Source: Lingula anatina | Taxonomy: Eukaryota > Brachiopoda > Lingulata > Lingulida > Lingulidae | Assembly (NCBI RefSeq): GCF_001039355.2 | Contig: NW_019775707.1 | Coordinates: 170,559 to 234,558, forward strand | DNA length: 64,000 bases | Reading direction: 5' to 3' | Shown here: positions 37,438-51,500 of the stretch, piece by piece | How the letters are laid out: every line of letters begins with the position of its first letter | Numbering within the stretch: the first letter of the stretch is position 1 | Program-made: the position numbers and the translations under genes | The notes under the pieces: model-generated | Databases searched by the model: none | What the model saw: only the letters and a program-made list of their open reading frames with translations | Told to the model about the DNA's origin: nothing

Positions 37438-38359
37438 TTTTAATCAGCAAATGGTAGATGAATTGTTGAATAATAAGACACAAACAAAAAAAAAACATTT
37501 TTGGTAGTTTGATGACAAACAAAATCCTGAGAGTAACCTTTAAATCAAACGCCTGCCTTAAAATTAATTTCTCCAAATATCATCTCACGGTGTAGATAAA
37601 CTTACTTATTTGTTAAATATTACCATATATGTTGGTAGCCTGATGGCGCTTCTCAATCCAAAGTATTAAATTGTACCAATTTATCAATCGACTGGCACGT
37701 GCCTACAGGTATGTGTGCCTATCTGGGTTACTCTCTTCTCTAATGGCATAAGGTGTTTTTAAAACATGACATGTTTATTACACCAATTTTGTATCATCGT
37801 GTCACCTGCCAAGGGAACGGTATAAATCGAGAGTCACTATTTTAAAAAACCATCACTATTCCAAGATGCCTCTTTAGCGATCATATCCGTTTGCGTATAT
37901 TTTGCCTATGAGAAGAAGGACTACGAATGAAAGACACCACTGCATAAATGTAAAATGAAGGTTAAAAAGTTTCTCGCCAGGCAATTTGCCATGTTTTAAA
38001 ACATACAATGAACTACTTGGCATTAGCGATAAAGGAAAACTAGCATGAGGCAATAAAAAAGAGCAATGTGTGTTCGCTGAGCAGACTAATTTGGGTTTTC
38101 AATAAGGATGACCTACAATAATCATGCGGGCTCTATTGTCCGATCCTGCTGCGCAGGGCAGACAGAACCTGCGGCCTTTTAGTAAGGTAAGATACCGGTG
38201 GCACTGTATCAGGTTTTACATTTATGTCTGTCCATTTGACGGCTTTGCTGCCTTGTTTTCAAAAGTAGATGGTATGCACAAATATAAATACTAGTTGTTG
38301 GCAATGACAGAGTTAACTGGCAAATATGAAGGATGAAGTTGGGTGCCTTGAACCAACTG

Positions 38360-38386
<27 letters not shown>
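38360..38386. repeat. Poly(T) tract, 27 nt
   Basis: T homopolymer about 300 bases upstream of the GPCR start codon. Confidence 0.8.
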
Positions 38387-38391
<5 letters not shown>

Positions 38392-38684
38392 AAATGTTTA
38401 TCCGATATCGGCTAAATCGATGATTCGGAAGCCACTTTAGTAGCCTCATATCTGTTGGTGCCCAATTACTGCGTTGACGTCGTGAGTCTCCGATGAAACA
38501 CCTATGAATATACTGTATGCAGTTGGTATGAAAATGTGTTCATCCAATCAGCAGCGTTGAATGGTAACTTGGATATTCAAGGAATCGAAACAGTCGCACC
38601 TCCGCAAGTCGTGCTGAGATATTTCAATTTAGGCGGCGGAAAAAAAGGTGCAGTTGGGTTTTGGTGTGTATCTTCAACCTGATT

Positions 38685-39824
38685 ATGGACCAGAAAGAAG
38701 TGAATATGTCACTTTTCATTGACAACCAGACGGGACTTTCAGATGGACTCGGAATGTATGACGACACACAATGGGCCAGAATCACCGTGACTGTGTTGGC
38801 AATTTTGGCATTCGTATTCGGAACACCTGGAAACATCAGTGTGGTAATCATCGTTCTAACCACGCCCATTCTGAAAACTTGGGACAATTCCTTCCACGTT
38901 AATCTGGCAGTGATCGATCTGATCATATGCGTCTTTACAGCACCGTTTTCCATATTACTGGTATGGTGGTGGGGTGGCTCGTTCTTCTCAAAATGTGATA
39001 TAGTCCGAAGCATCATATTCGGTCCTGCGGTCAACATGGTCATTCTTGCCAACATAAGCGTGCTCCGGTCGTATAAAATCTGTCACCCACACCGAAAGAT
39101 AAGTAAAGCCACAATGAAAGCCGGGATTGTTTTTCCGTGGGTGGTAGGGTTTGGAGTTTCGGCGCTGGATGTCTTGAGAGAGAAGGAGTACCCGTTCGTT
39201 ATTGAGTGTCACCACGAAGGACAAGGCGAAGTTACCGTGTCAGCTTTGGTACCGCTGGCTCTGATTTGCGGCATAGTTATGTTAGTCAGTTATATCACCG
39301 TGTTTAGAAAGCTTATGCGACAACGGCTGGCAATAAAACCCTACGTTACTGGCTACAGTGTCAGTACAATAACCGGTTCAAAAACCGTGGAAACAAGTTT
39401 TACAACAAGTGATCAGCCCGGGTCCGTGCAAGAAAATCCACTAAAAAGGCAATTTGAAGAATCACTGGCAGCCGAGTTTACAGATGTGATGACTATAAAG
39501 AAAGGGGCAGATGAGCATTATGTGAAACTTGTCCAAAAAGACGAGCATGTCATTTGTTCAAGCCTAATTCTTCTGGGCGTGTATATTCTTAGCGTTTTGC
39601 CGGCAATTATATCAAATAGATTGTTTTCGCAGCTGGGAATATCTGGTCAGACGTATGGGGCTGCGCAGGTCACCACGGCGTTAAGCCTCATAAACAGTTT
39701 TCTAAACCCCTTCATCTATAGTTTACGAACAAGAGTGGTTCGAAAGCGTCTCACTGACTTCACTGACAGAATAAGAAGAAGTTTTAGACAAAACTCAGTT
39801 ACCGTTGAGGAAAATTTCATTTAA
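38685..39824 (+). CDS. Orphan class A (rhodopsin-like) GPCR, intronless
   Basis: Single open frame of 379 aa. The frame continues upstream to a TTG at 38661, but the first ATG is 38685. Seven hydrophobic segments are visible. Class A landmarks are GN in TM1 (G49, N50), LAVID in TM2 (D78), the disulfide pair C104 and C175, and NPFIYS in TM7 (341-346). N-terminal sequons are NMS (7) and NQT (14). The TM3 end reads VLRSYKICHP where DRYxxxxHP is usual, so D3.49 is replaced by Leu and Y3.51 by Ser while the Arg remains. TM6 has YILSVLP instead of FxxCWxP. The third loop is about 70 aa, and the basic tail has Ser and Thr. TM1 and TM2 resemble melatonin/Moody/Tre1-like receptors, but I cannot assign a ligand. 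AATAAA lies at 39996. Confidence 0.88.
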   Translation: MDQKEVNMSLFIDNQTGLSDGLGMYDDTQWARITVTVLAILAFVFGTPGNISVVIIVLTTPILKTWDNSFHVNLAVIDLIICVFTAPFSILLVWWWGGSFFSKCDIVRSIIFGPAVNMVILANISVLRSYKICHPHRKISKATMKAGIVFPWVVGFGVSALDVLREKEYPFVIECHHEGQGEVTVSALVPLALICGIVMLVSYITVFRKLMRQRLAIKPYVTGYSVSTITGSKTVETSFTTSDQPGSVQENPLKRQFEESLAAEFTDVMTIKKGADEHYVKLVQKDEHVICSSLILLGVYILSVLPAIISNRLFSQLGISGQTYGAAQVTTALSLINSFLNPFIYSLRTRVVRKRLTDFTDRIRRSFRQNSVTVEENFI

Positions 39825-41229
39825 ATTAAGGTTATTAGACTGAACTTATTGTTGAAAGTGTTTGTAAAAAAACTTTTACTGAAAATGCATTTACTTTTAC
39901 TGAAAACGGTGCGTCATTTGACATACAGGATCTTTCATAAAAAGGCCCCTTGTCTGTGAAGGTGGGATTAGGAACTTTTTCAAACGTAAGACAGTAATAA
40001 AAAACGATCAAACAATCATGTCCAAATGTAAATTTTAAAATGTTTAACTGAGATAGCGATTTTTTTACAGATTTTGCACATGCTCGTATAGTAACGCACA
40101 CCATATTTTCAGTACATTTATTTTCATTATACAGTCAAGGTTTCATTCGTGATATCATCACCAGTATGTACATATATTTGATAACTGTACTTTAGACAGC
40201 TGGTGCAATGTTGCAATTTACCATACTATATAACTTCTTCAGGATTAATATTTTTAACCACAGCGTAATCAAGTAGGTCTATAAGTTGTAGATTTCGTAT
40301 TTTTTGAACATTTAGTCAACCGATATCATATCTGCAGCATATTCTATTAAGTCCGGAGCAAACTGATGTAGAAGGAATATTGATGCCCCTATTGGGAAAT
40401 ATCATCAGGTATTGTGTTTCTATTTTTCATTTTCCAAATTGTTATAGTCAGGGAACAGAGTCCTTTTTGATGTAGGGCTAAGAAATATATATTTGTATAT
40501 CAATATTTATAGGAAATGCAACTCTTCTTAGACTTGCTGATTTTGTTTTTCTGTTATTCAAAAAAAAAATACAACAATGACTTTAAATTATGTTTTTCCT
40601 CGTGTGTAGATTTCTATTTGTTTTGCACGTTAGTTGTTGTCATGTCACATTTATTTAGCGTGCAGTAAAGAAATCGGGGTCACATAATTGCTTTGTTCGT
40701 GGCTGTTCATAATTAGAGAAAAACCTCTTGGAATCATTATTGTTCAGCAGTAAGCCTATTAGCAAATGTGTCTGAAAAGTAACACGACTTTTGCGGACAC
40801 GGCATCATGGCAGGTAGCATTCCTGCTTCTGCAAATCGATTGCAGTTCACACTTCCCACTAACGTTGGCGATGGGCCCACATACATGTATCTACAAGAAA
40901 ACAAAAAGCGTGTTATCCGTTGATTTTTTCACAAAAAAAGAAAATAGCCAGATAACGATGGTGGGACCCTATTTCCCTTAGTTTCCCAATTAATTTTAGA
41001 GCAAAAATAGGAGGTGGGGTGGGGGAGTTGACGTACTCGACGCATATTCTTTCTAAAGCCTTGTGTAACTACTTATTATTATTACCACTGATATTACCAA
41101 ATGATTCTCAGACATTAATTGCATATAGGTGTCCATAGCTGTTTCCTAATAATAACAAGAGCAGAAAGGAGGGGGGGGGGGGGTTTCGACGTACATGACG
41201 CATATCCTCTCTAGAGCCTTGTGTAATTA
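39825..41229. other. Downstream of GPCR, no gene seen
   Basis: No conserved ORF. A poly(A) signal for the GPCR is likely at 39996-40001. Towards the right end lie two diverged copies of a G-rich segment plus TTGACGTACTCGACGCATAT (about 41020-41072 and 41172-41227), spaced about 155 bp apart, directly before the DNA element at 41230. Confidence 0.55.
41020..41227. repeat. Diverged direct repeat with poly(G)
   Basis: Two copies of a G-rich tract followed by GACGTA..GACGCATAT..CT and CTAAAGCCTTGTGTAA (second copy CTAGAGCCTTGTGTAA). The second copy abuts the TA target site of the element at 41230. Confidence 0.65.
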
Positions 41230-41843
41230 CGGTAACGTCTTGAAAATTTCGTCGTTCTTGAAAATTTCGCCGGCAGACGATTTTCCGCCGACGTAATTTT
41301 TTTCCCTTTGAAAACTTCGTCGACCTTGGAAATGAGCTACTCGATAATTTTTGAAAAGTTCGTCACCAAATATGGCCGCGTTGTCCAGCTCCAACATGAA
41401 GGTAATGCGTCAGTTGATTCAAGACAATGATACGATCAGGATATCATTGCCGATAACACTCTCAATGTGAGATAGGAACAATAGTGCGCCCCTGCGAGCG
41501 GTTACTCATAGATGGTTTAGATGTGAATTCCCGTTCTCAATTGCGGGAACGTCGGCCTTTTGTCTTTAGTTGCATTACTATTACCTGGCTTAAGGTGCGT
41601 TATCAAGCCGCCAAATAGAAGTCACAGGCCGCGGCTTTGTCATTTGTAACGCCGTTATTGTTATCGGCGGCTGTCCTAAATGAGGAAGACACAATGAAAA
41701 AATCAAGTTATTATCTCGAAGTNCCTAACAAATAGACTTAGGCTCTATTCCCATAGATTTTAGATCGATCTATCCCCGCAGGGAGTCTCACTAGATTACT
41801 TTCAGATAAGCCGACTTAAATGTCCATCCCGCCTCCCCCTTTG

Positions 41844-41845
<2 letters not shown>

Positions 41846-41911
<66 letters not shown>
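41846..41911. repeat. (AT)n microsatellite, ~65 nt
   Basis: Pure TA dinucleotide run inside the 41230-42887 element. Confidence 0.95.
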
Positions 41912-41914
<3 letters not shown>

Positions 41915-41989
41915 GTTTTATCTTTAACCCCCCTTCCCCGCTCACGGCATATCTTCGGCGGAGAATCGTTTGCGTACTATCGTCAGGAC

Positions 41990-42380
41990 TTTGTTCGCGT
42001 AAAATCGTCAGAGGGAGATCGTTCGCGATTCGAGCGAGACGAAAAGGCAATTTTCATATCATCTTTGGGAGATCGCCCGCGATGTAAGCAAGAATGAAAT
42101 GCAATTTTCATACCCAGCAAGCAAACGACATTGATTCTATGTTGATTCAACGTTGATCCACCAAAATTAACGTTGAATCAACAGTGAATCAATGTCGTTT
42201 GTCTGCTGGGTATTAGTTCAAGGGATTTAGGGAACTTCGTTCGCGGAAGATCGTCAGCGGGAGATTCGCGGAAGATCGTCAGCGGGAGATTGTTCGCGAT
42301 GTAAGCAATAATAAAATGCAGTTTTCATATCAGTTCAAGGAACTTAAATTGCGGAAGATCGTCAACGGGAGATCAATATT
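41990..42380. repeat. Tandem array with GATCGTCAGCGGGAGAT core
   Basis: Three to four diverged units of about 100 bp, each holding GGGAGATCGTTCGCGATGTA and GCAATTTTCATA. The 98-bp MITE (42113-42210) is inserted in one unit. This is probably internal sequence of the enclosing transposon. Confidence 0.65.
42113..42210. mobile_element. 98-bp palindromic MITE, copy 1
   Basis: Begins CCCAGCAAGCAAACGACATT and ends with the near-complement AATGTCGTTTGTCTGCTGGG. The interior repeats GTTGATTCAACGTTGAT. It is flanked by TA on both sides. An inverted-orientation copy of the same 98-bp length lies at 63073-63170. Confidence 0.85.
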
Positions 42381-42887
42381 TTAACTCCCTGTAAATTTTT
42401 AGGAAGTTAATACAGATGGTATTTTTAGAAGGCCTGATACTCAATCCTGGGAAAAGTCCTGCATGCAACAAACGTTCCCATGTGCGTATTTTTTTTTTTT
42501 TTAACATGTCGCGTCCAGGTTATAATGCAAGGTTGCAATTAGGCTTATCTTGATCCTTCTCCTCTATCAAGAGGTATGTTTCTTACCGAGAAAATAATTC
42601 TCAACATGTTTTCGGGTACAGTAAGTTAAATATAACTTAATCGAGATGCACTAATAAATAGATTATTATTTACCACCAGAAAATGACTTAGGAAGTAGTA
42701 ATAATTATCCCACCATATAGAAGGGTCAAAGATAACAGTCGCTAAGGATGAAAGCCCAAAGGCCGGATTTTTGAAAATTTCGTCATACCCAGGAGTCGGG
42801 GAGAGGTAATTTTGAAAAATTAGTCGGATTTACTCAATTAAAAATATTAATTAATTTTTAAGCGACGAAATTTTCAAGACTTTACCG

Positions 42888-42983
42888 TACTTGTTAGGCT
42901 TAGGTGACAATAGCTGTTCGCTTGCTTCTCGACACCTCTTGTGAAGCTGTAATTATATAGGCAATAATAACAGGAAATCTTAA

Positions 42984-43049
<66 letters not shown>

Positions 43050-44213
43050 TGTCTTACGTTTAGCTAATAATGGTGTTATCAATGACGCATTTATCTGTTA
43101 TAACCTTACATGTTCCATTGAAGTCACACCTGGGGCTAGGTATACAATATATAACTTTTGCCCGAAAACTGGTCTCCTCTGTTCGAAATAATACCTATAG
43201 TGATTCACTTACGTAAAGAAAATATACACAATATTGGCCTGAATAAAAACAGAAACATAAAGACTATCTGGCCTTTGTTGTGACTTTTCTAACGTGCACC
43301 GTTCATGGTAGAAAACAGAGTCAGTGTTTCCTTATCATGTATTTAACTATAGGCCTAAAGACGACTCAGTTGTTGATTTTAAAGTTTTGACCAGTTTATG
43401 CTAAAGATCCTATGTGAAACAGACCCCTAGGTGCGTTAAATATCAGTATACAATAAATGGTCCATTTGACTGAGTTTTCCATACTCAATTTTTTTTATTC
43501 TACACGCTTTATTCAAAACGCTTTTCTTCAAACAAATTTCTAAATTTTGAACAGCCCGGCTGAAACCTAAATTTTTCTCGTGCACCTAAAGATCACCCCG
43601 GCGTCCAGAGTTAACTGGTAACGACAAGGGCTGCCGATTATCCAACTTTGTTGTAAGTAATCTCCTCATTCCAGGGTATGTTTGGCCTGTGTAACAAAAA
43701 TCAAACAGTAGATGCACTGGCAAGGGTGCCGTAAAACGAATTCATCCCGGTCTGGAAAAGAGGGTTACGATCCTGGAAATTTCAAAATGCAAAGTGCGAC
43801 TCCGGATATTTCAAAATATTTAAAACGTGATTCTTGGGTATCAAAGCGTGTCTTAACTTTTTTAGGCGTGACAGAGAAGGGGCTGAATCCACCATGTTGT
43901 ATTTTAAAAAGGGCCGGGGTGAATCCATGCGTTTCTTGGTGTGACAACACAATGATTTGCTGTTTTTTGCCTCATTCTCAATGGTCTCGCAGATGGCAAA
44001 AATGAAATTCAGCTGAAACTAAGACAAGCAATAAAATAAAGGCATAACAATAGCATAACAAGAAAGAAATATTGCAGAAAAACTTTAGATAAATGCTTTG
44101 AATGACACCTATCAAGCGAGCACGTGGATTTTTAAAATATACCGCCATTTAATGAATAATGATCCCTATTTTTATCAGTTGCTCACAATTTCATAAAAAC
44201 TACTGCTAAACTG
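42888..44213. other. Spacer before the glycosyltransferase, no gene seen
   Basis: Contains an (AT)n run and AT-rich DNA. The ORF at 43712-44005 has no recognisable domain and repeats phrases about GGxxxFKMQSAT, suggesting a small internal duplication. The left part of the glycosyltransferase 3' UTR probably lies here. Confidence 0.5.
42985..43044. repeat. (AT)n microsatellite, ~60 nt
   Basis: TA dinucleotide run about 100 bases beyond the end of the transposon at 42887. Confidence 0.95.
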
Positions 44214-45416
44214 CTATACAAGACCATCGTTCATTAACTTAGTCCAACATTTTTCAAACGAGAATCTTATAAGCTGTGAGACACCCAGAGGACTATGTAA
44301 TATCTGTTTGCTGTCCATTTGTCTGAATTCTGGAGCATAAAGAGCATTATTCAGAATGAGAAAATCAGTATCCTGTAAGTCACGTGCTAAATCACGTGAG
44401 GACATCACGTCATTATGATCAAATTGACCCCAAGTCCGAGAGGCGTCCATTTTGTAAACCTTGAGTTTTTGTGCTGTGGTCAAGTTCTTGAACAGTGGAA
44501 TAAATAAATCGTATGCCAATGCTGGCCACGAAAAGGGATCTTTTCCCGCCTTCAGCGATTCCTGCGAATTTTTTAGATCAAATAATCTGTTCATTTCTCT
44601 AACCCACTCCATGGTTAAAGAAGTATGGGCGCGGATGGGCCCGAGGTTAGAAGTATAAACACCATTTTTATCGTCTTCATAAGCGATAAAATCGTACTTA
44701 GATAACAATTCATGATCGCTCTTCGCACTTTTGAAACTGAGGGTGTCAACGTCGAGATATATGCCGCCATATCTGTCTAACATGGTGGCGCGAAAGTAAT
44801 CCGCCTTGTGATTGGCAGTTAGTGAATCGAATGCAACATTCACGTGTTGGAGACTTCTTTTAAACTCCGTGTTGTTCAAGAGATAAATACTGAAATCTTG
44901 ATAATTGTGGCAGAATATAGACAAGATGCACAGCTCTATGTATGCAGGATACTTTGGGCCATCCCAATACATGAATATTAAGGGCTTCCCGTCGATCTGG
45001 TAATCACCAGTTTTATTACTCAGATGAGCGAAATTATCATCATACCATTTGACACCTGCGGTATTTAAGTGCTTCCTTAACACTGTCCGAAGGCGAAGAA
45101 ATTTCTTGTATATGCTTACGTCATTTATGTTGGCAACATTTCCGTCGTTATTGGGTCTTGTGCTAATACGAAGATCGTCTGTTAGTAACGGTGGACCTTG
45201 CAGACCTTGGGGGGTCGTTTGCGGGGTGGCGTTTCCATCGTAACACGCACGTAACGTACTGGGGATCGTCTGCACTGATTGAAGACGCAGGCAGTACTGA
45301 AGCATATTATGGAGCTCTATTTGACTCCTGTAGGCTCTGTACAATGTGGCCAAGAATATAAACACCATAAATAGTACTACCCAAAGTAGCTCTCTTCTCA
45401 GTACAAAAATTTTCAT
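44214..45416 (-). CDS. Type II membrane glycosyltransferase with DXD motif (Gly_transf_sug type)
   Basis: Single exon of 400 aa. The frame extends upstream to a non-ATG codon, so the ATG at 45416 is chosen. A short basic cytoplasmic tail (MKIFVLRREL) precedes one membrane anchor (about residues 10-26), then a lumenal stem rich in Pro, Thr and Asn. This is the usual Golgi type II layout. The catalytic part begins near PLIFMYWDGPKYP (146-158). It has KADYFRATMLDRYGGIYLDV around 204-223, with the metal-binding DVD at 222-224, characteristic of the DXD sugar-binding (GT32-like, A4GALT-related) family. Cys 163 and 169 lie in the same block. Sequons NKT and NNT are present. The sugar donor and acceptor cannot be read from sequence. 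The lack of introns may reflect retroposition, but no poly(A) remnant is seen. Confidence 0.87.
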   Translation of the reverse strand: MKIFVLRRELLWVVLFMVFIFLATLYRAYRSQIELHNMLQYCLRLQSVQTIPSTLRACYDGNATPQTTPQGLQGPPLLTDDLRISTRPNNDGNVANINDVSIYKKFLRLRTVLRKHLNTAGVKWYDDNFAHLSNKTGDYQIDGKPLIFMYWDGPKYPAYIELCILSIFCHNYQDFSIYLLNNTEFKRSLQHVNVAFDSLTANHKADYFRATMLDRYGGIYLDVDTLSFKSAKSDHELLSKYDFIAYEDDKNGVYTSNLGPIRAHTSLTMEWVREMNRLFDLKNSQESLKAGKDPFSWPALAYDLFIPLFKNLTTAQKLKVYKMDASRTWGQFDHNDVMSSRDLARDLQDTDFLILNNALYAPEFRQMDSKQILHSPLGVSQLIRFSFEKCWTKLMNDGLV

Positions 45417-47198
45417 CGTCTTGCCGCGGTCGACACTCAATTTAAACTTAAGCCTACTGCATGATCCTTAAAATACAGGTGTCATCTTCACGTTATTGCA
45501 CCACTCAGGGCGACACAATGTGCTGACAAAATAAAAATGTTTCCGCATCCAAAAGTCTTTGCCACGGTAGGATATTCATATATGAGACATGTTTCCATCA
45601 GGCTCAGTTTAACTTGAACCTAGTTATATATAGGGGGCCTATAGTTTAAATTCCGATGGCTCGAACTAAAATGAAACATCCTCAATGCTATTCCACATTC
45701 CATCTATTGACTATTCAACTCATGGTAGGGGTGGGATATGGCAATCACGAGTCCGGCTTACTAAGCTTAAGTTAAACTTGATAACAACTGGGCGTGAATG
45801 GAAATAATGTGCATTTTAGTTTGTGAAAATTGCAAATTGGGTGAAAAGTAATGTGTCTAAAGTACCATTAAGGGGTGCAATAAAATTGAGAAGGCCTCTC
45901 TCATTATACCATGGCCTAGCAGCATGTAGGGAAAAGGCGCACGGTGAGAGGAGACTCCTGTTAAGTTTAAGTACTTAAAAATAACTGTAAAAAAATACAG
46001 GTTATTGTAAAGAAGTATGCCCTGGATTTAAGTGCAAAACTTCCGGCTTAATCTAGCCAAACTCAGATCAAGGTGGGGGGGGGGGGGGGGGGNNNNNNNN
46101 NNNNNNNNNNNNNNNNNNNNNNNNNNNNNNNNNNNNNNNNNNNNNNNNNNNNNNNNNNNNNNNNNNNNNNNNNNNNNNNNNNNNNNNNNNNNNNNNNNNN
46201 NNNNNNNNNNNNNNNNNNNNNNNNNNNNNNNNNNNNNNNNNNNNNNNNNNNNNNNNNNNNNNNNNNNNNNNNNNNNNNNNNNNNNNNNNNNNNNNNNNNN
46301 NNNNNNNNNNNNNNNNNNNNNNNNNNNNNNNNNNNNNNNNNNNNNCAAAGCCCCCCCCCCTTAAGCTTTAGAAGTACCCCTTTCCCTCCCCATACCCTTC
46401 TAGAGCGAAACTAAATCAAACAAATATTGTATGCATAATTGTGACCAACTGGAGCATTGTTTTCTATTAATTTATACTGTATGCCATTTGGGAGTTTGAA
46501 AAAAATTATCCTGCCCTCCCCCCTCCCCCCACCTCCAAAAAAATAAATTAAAAATATATATAAAAAAAGCAAAAGTCTGTATCTGACTGTGGTCAAGTCG
46601 GTTTCATGGCTTATTATCAACAATTTTCACTTCAAAGATATGAGGTGCATGTCATTCTGTGTGTGTGTGTGGGGGGGGGGGGGGGGAGGGAGTCTTTTTT
46701 CATGAAGTATTTCTATTTTTTAATCAACTATTCCTTCGCAATGTCAGAAAGACGTGGTAAATTCGAACCACAAGAATGTGTAAAGGGCATTGAATAAGTA
46801 TTAACGGTATTAACGACGCTTTCTATATATTCAAACTAAAAGCAAAGACACACTCTGTAAATTCTATACTGTTTTATTATTTGATCAACGATTAGATTTT
46901 TTTTAAAATTTCAGGCTGAAAATTTTCATTGTTATCCACTTTGATACAATTGGATGTTTTATTTCAAATTGAAGTCTGTATTTATTCAACTACTTGCCTT
47001 AATTACTAGCTATATATAGATAATTTTTTTAACATCGAATTTCAAACGATACATCTTATAACTGCGAAAGTGTGTGCAAATATAGCATATTCATGAATTT
47101 CATATATCCCATATATGTAAAATCGTGTTATATATACTTCTTAAACCTACCAGTGGAATTTTCAGGAAAAATTATATGCATGCTTGAGAAAAAAGTTA
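45417..47198. other. Spacer with assembly gap, no gene seen
   Basis: AT-rich with G/C homopolymers bordering a 253-base N gap (46093-46345). Short C-rich and G-rich runs at 46498-46530 and 46661-46687 resemble the gap borders. No conserved protein is seen. Confidence 0.55.
46093..46345. other. Assembly gap (253 N) between poly(G) and poly(C)
   Basis: The left border is an uninterrupted G run (46075-46092). The right border is CAAAG followed by a C run. The homopolymers probably stopped the sequencing reads. Confidence 0.99.
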
Positions 47199-49738
<2,540 letters not shown>

Positions 49739-50556
49739 CGGGAAAAGCTGGAAAACTACGTTTGATTTCTCAACAAAATAGACACAATTTTTCAAGAGGC
49801 CAAGGTTTTCTACTCTGTTGCATTTTTTTATCATTTTAAGCTGAACGTGATTTGAATGAACCTCATGCACTAGTGGCCTGACCTTCATGTATACAGCTTA
49901 CATACACAATAGGTTACATACAAAATAAATCATATAGGTATATTGACAATACGGGAGATGTTACAGCCAGGCAGCGAGTCAGGGAGACATATAAATGAAT
50001 TTATTGTCGTTTAACGAGTCAACGTAAATGTGTTAGAGAAGCGAGTAAGGTGAGGAAATGAGTTCATAGGGCGGGGAATTCAAGATGCGCAGATTGAGTA
50101 TTGCGCATTAGTATAAAAGGAATAGCGAGACGAGTAGTTTTCATTCGAGACTGTTTCAGCCGTCTGCGTCGGACTGGTGAAGTAAATCGCGAATGTGTGA
50201 AAAAAGGAGGCAGGAGTCGGATTCGGATAGTGAATTAAGATTCCGTAGACGAACGAGAGAGCAGAGATTTTGTAGAGTTGGTGGTAGACGATAAAGAAGA
50301 GGGTAACGAAGAGACATAAATAAGGACAGGTGATGTAAATGAAAACAGTTCAGTCGGTAATATGGCAGACACGTTATCGTTGTTTAAAGCCTATATAGGG
50401 GAAAAACAGTTCAAATAGTTGAAAAGAGAACACGCAAAAGAAAGTCAAAGCCAATACAAAAAGTTCAAGACGGTATAGCAAAAATCTTAATTTACGGGAA
50501 ATCAAAAACAGTAAGAAATAAATACCGAAGTAATTGAAAATATTCAAAAAACAGAT

Positions 50557-51108
50557 ATGTTAACTAAGGATGAGCAGGTAAAAGAAGACCGTAAGGTATT
50601 GAAAGAAAGCATTGAAATTTTGCAAAAGCGTAATAAACACATAAGAATAGCAAAGAAGTCAAAAGCAAGTTGGAAAGCGGTAAAAGGATTTAAACTGCAC
50701 GAGTCAATTTTGCATGTGTTTCTGACAGAGGATATTTTCTTTTTCGAAGAGAAAGATGCCCAAAATCAAAACCAGTGAATTACCTACGGGAAATATGGAC
50801 ATTGGAGGGAGTTCTGCACAAACAGATATCAAACCCAGGGTACAGTATCTCCACGTGAAAGAACATACGGACAGACAATTGGGGAAAGAGAAGCTACAGG
50901 TATCGGGAGATAACAGAACTAATAGAAGCAAGACGAGCAAATCAAAATTACAAGATAAGTATATGATCGATAATAATTCGAGAGATTCGGATAAGTTGAA
51001 GAATTACCAACAAAACATTAATGTTAAAGGGAGACGTAAGAGAAACTACCAGTTCTGGGAAAGCATACAGGCTTATAACTGTGTTTTAGACGTATTCAAA
51101 AATGGCTA
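50557..51108 (+). pseudogene. YR-retroelement gag/RT N-terminal relic
   Basis: Two overlapping frames (50557-50778 and 50756-51109) encode a Lys-rich protein with IRIAKKSKASWKAV, resembling the gag-like ORF of DIRS/Ngaro elements. It then has QFWESIQAYNCVLDVFKNG, which resembles the segment just before the reverse transcriptase in those elements. A frameshift lies between them. Confidence 0.65.
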
Positions 51109-51500
51109 AATCATTACATTTATTCAGACCGTTAGATTCAGTTATCAAGAATAACAAAGCATCTCTCGAAAACACAGAATATGTCATCAAAGACATTAAA
51201 AATTTGTTAAAATTTGTTAGAATTTGAGAAGTGAGAGAAATCCCAAAGGTGGTAAATCCGTTAAGGGTTACTTCTAACGGCAGTACTTGATTTAAGACAC
51301 GTGAATTCATACATTTGGAAAGAGAAAAGTAAAATTTAAAGATGAGATCGAGGATCTACAATATGTTAAATTGGGAAGGTATAAGTTTGTTTGATTTGAA
51401 AGATGGTTATTATCACATATATATATTAGGGAATCACAGTTTTTTACTTTCAACCAATTTTTCTTGATGTATGAACGGTTAGACGAAATACGATATTGAT
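51109..51500 (+). pseudogene. Reverse transcriptase relic of the YR element
   Basis: The frame is broken by stops and shifts. Recognisable pieces are KNNKASLENTEYVIKD, VVNPLRVTSNGS, LDLRHVNSYIWKEKVKFKD and DLKDGYYHI. LDLRHVN and the D-L-K-x-x-Y motif are hallmarks of DIRS-type RTs. The downstream catalytic box is not recognisable. Confidence 0.75.

Larger units (their letters stand above)
33546..38684. other. Intergenic region SUV39H to GPCR, no gene seen
   Basis: Five kilobases with no conserved ORF. It holds a 12-bp-arm hairpin (33848-33876), a 30-bp tandem repeat (35371-35452), poly(T) runs (35276-35300, 38360-38386), a 13-bp-arm palindrome (37025-37052), a diverged direct repeat (37178-37437) and a single N at 37437. 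Confidence 0.6.
41230..42887. mobile_element. 1.66-kb non-autonomous DNA transposon with TIRs and TA duplication
   Basis: The left end reads CGGTAACGTCTTGAAAATTT; the complement of the right end reads CGGTAAAGTCTTGAAAATTT. Both ends are flanked by TA, as expected of Tc1/mariner-type or related insertion. No transposase frame is visible. The interior holds an (AT)n run, a tandem array of GATCGTCAGCGGGAGAT units (about 41990-42380), a nested 98-bp MITE and a single N at 41723. Confidence 0.8.

Noticed and set aside
38661-38684. GPCR start at 38661
   Set aside because: The codon there is TTG; the first ATG in frame is 38685.
41802-42050. ORF with YIYIYIYI run
   Set aside because: It is translated from an (AT)n microsatellite. 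The same applies to 42900-43082 and 47072-47491.
45417-45440. Glycosyltransferase start at 45440
   Set aside because: The codon there is TTG; the first ATG in frame is 45416 and a stop lies shortly upstream.
46028-46414. Open frames of about 110 codons over 46093-46345
   Set aside because: They span an N gap with homopolymer borders.
49739-49888. Sulfotransferase start at the upstream ATG 49888
   Set aside because: It would add 50 residues with no family match. The paralogue at 54965 starts at the position matching 49738.
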